Positions 61,504 to 61,731 of a DNA stretch of 61,731 bases are shown in pieces. Below the pieces are notes generated by a model. That model did no database searches. It was not told the DNA's origin and saw only the letters and a program-made list of their open reading frames with translations. A program made the translations under genes and the position numbers. The DNA lies in NCBI GenBank assembly GCA_016930675.1, contig JAFGGG010000039.1:1-61731 (forward strand), read 5' to 3'. How positions within the stretch are numbered: position 1 is the stretch's first letter; every line of letters begins with the position of its first letter. The stretch is from Spirochaetales bacterium. Its GTDB lineage: Bacteria > Spirochaetota > Spirochaetia > SZUA-6 > RPPD01.

Positions 61504-61649
61504 ATTGCTTATCTATTATATATAGTATCTCTTTTATTGTCGGTGAAAATAAAAAAATTTTGTTTATTTTACATACTTCAGTATATTAATTTTTTTGGGC
61601 ATATTCGAGAAAACTCAAGCTTATATTTTATACATTATCTACTATATGC

Positions 61650-61697
61650 GTATTCCGCTGAAAGTTGCCACCCATTCCGGAAATAAGCTGCCACCCA
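61650..61697. mobile_element. IS21-like terminal-repeat signature at window edge
   Basis: Two tandem units of 22-23 bases start ATTCCG and end TGCCACCC; the TGCCACCCA cores are at 61666-61674 and 61689-61697. Multiple short terminal repeats with this core are seen near ends of IS21-family elements. No istA/istB gene lies inside the window, so this would be the edge of an element outside it or a leftover. The region 61504-61650 is AT-rich with nothing recognisable. Confidence 0.35.
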
Positions 61698-61731
61698 AGG
61701 CCCGTTCTTAATCCCTAATAATATACATAGC

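Noticed and set aside
1..61731. CRISPR arrays, tRNA or rRNA genes
   Set aside because: No run of equally spaced identical repeats was seen, and no cloverleaf or rRNA-like sequence was recognised in the gaps between genes. A covariance search was not possible.

Overview
The window looks like part of the chromosome of an anaerobic, fermentative, didermic (Gram-negative-type) bacterium. It carries many lipobox-containing surface proteins, outer-membrane beta-barrel sequences, several polysaccharide-active enzymes, an oxygen-sensitive energy-converting [NiFe]-hydrogenase, sigma-54 regulation and no respiratory oxidase. The style (lipoproteins, XylFGH-type uptake, clostripain- and caspase-like peptidases, PEGA protein) would fit Spirochaetota or a neighbouring phylum, but there is no rRNA or other marker, so the lineage is unresolved.

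Layout. 1-2010: 3' end of a secreted carbohydrate-binding protein, a three-hairpin interspersed repeat and a GH1 beta-glycosidase. 2010-11673: a block with two clan-CD cysteine peptidases (a C11/clostripain lipoprotein and a caspase-like protein with a C-terminal barrel-like region), a beta-propeller lipoprotein, a DUF4384-like protein and a 1223-residue membrane CHASE2-kinase-receiver-sigma54-activator. Two divergent sigma-54 promoters with a shared field of TTGCA palindromes lie between the two lipoprotein genes. A 59-bp direct copy of the GH1 gene's 3' end borders the block on the far side, so it looks inserted into a carbohydrate locus. 11.7-20 kb: CIA30-like protein, GH12 endoglucanase, a Cys-rich membrane protein, gene remnants, an ABC-F ATPase with a candidate leader-peptide attenuator, a CsgG/PEGA protein, gluconokinase and beta-glucuronidase.

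20.0-32.9 kb: one long operon for a group 4 [NiFe]-hydrogenase. It starts with a flavin/Fe-S module (HydB/HydG-like), continues with hydrogenase subunits (NuoB, C, D, I, H types) and a NuoL-type pump, and ends with a full Mrp Na+/H+ antiporter set and a maturation protease. The likely job is ion-coupled H2 evolution linked to NAD(P)H and/or ferredoxin. Two hairpins inside the operon separate its modules. 33-43 kb: a Ca2+-type P-ATPase, an XylFGH-type sugar ABC transporter with its own sigma-54 promoter, and upstream a two-gene regulatory pair in which the histidine kinase carries a degenerate sugar-transporter ATPase domain at its N-terminus, next to an NtrC-type regulator.

43-56 kb: surface lipoproteins, a YugP-type metallopeptidase, a decayed outer-membrane-protein gene, patatin-like lipase, CutA, MsrA, a Spy-like protein with an OmpR/EnvZ-type pair, and an (alpha/alpha)6 glycosidase-like protein with a GT4-type glycosyltransferase. 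56-61.7 kb: a hybrid histidine kinase whose membrane part is far more AT-rich than its cytoplasmic part. The AT-rich composition continues to the window end through an N-acyl amino acid synthase (FeeM)-like gene and a B12-binding-type radical SAM gene, ending near an IS21-like terminal-repeat signature. This last part looks laterally acquired.

No tRNA, rRNA or CRISPR array was recognised. The most promising systems are the direct-repeat-bordered caspase/clostripain/sigma-54 block and the ABC-ATPase/histidine-kinase fusion that probably controls sugar uptake.
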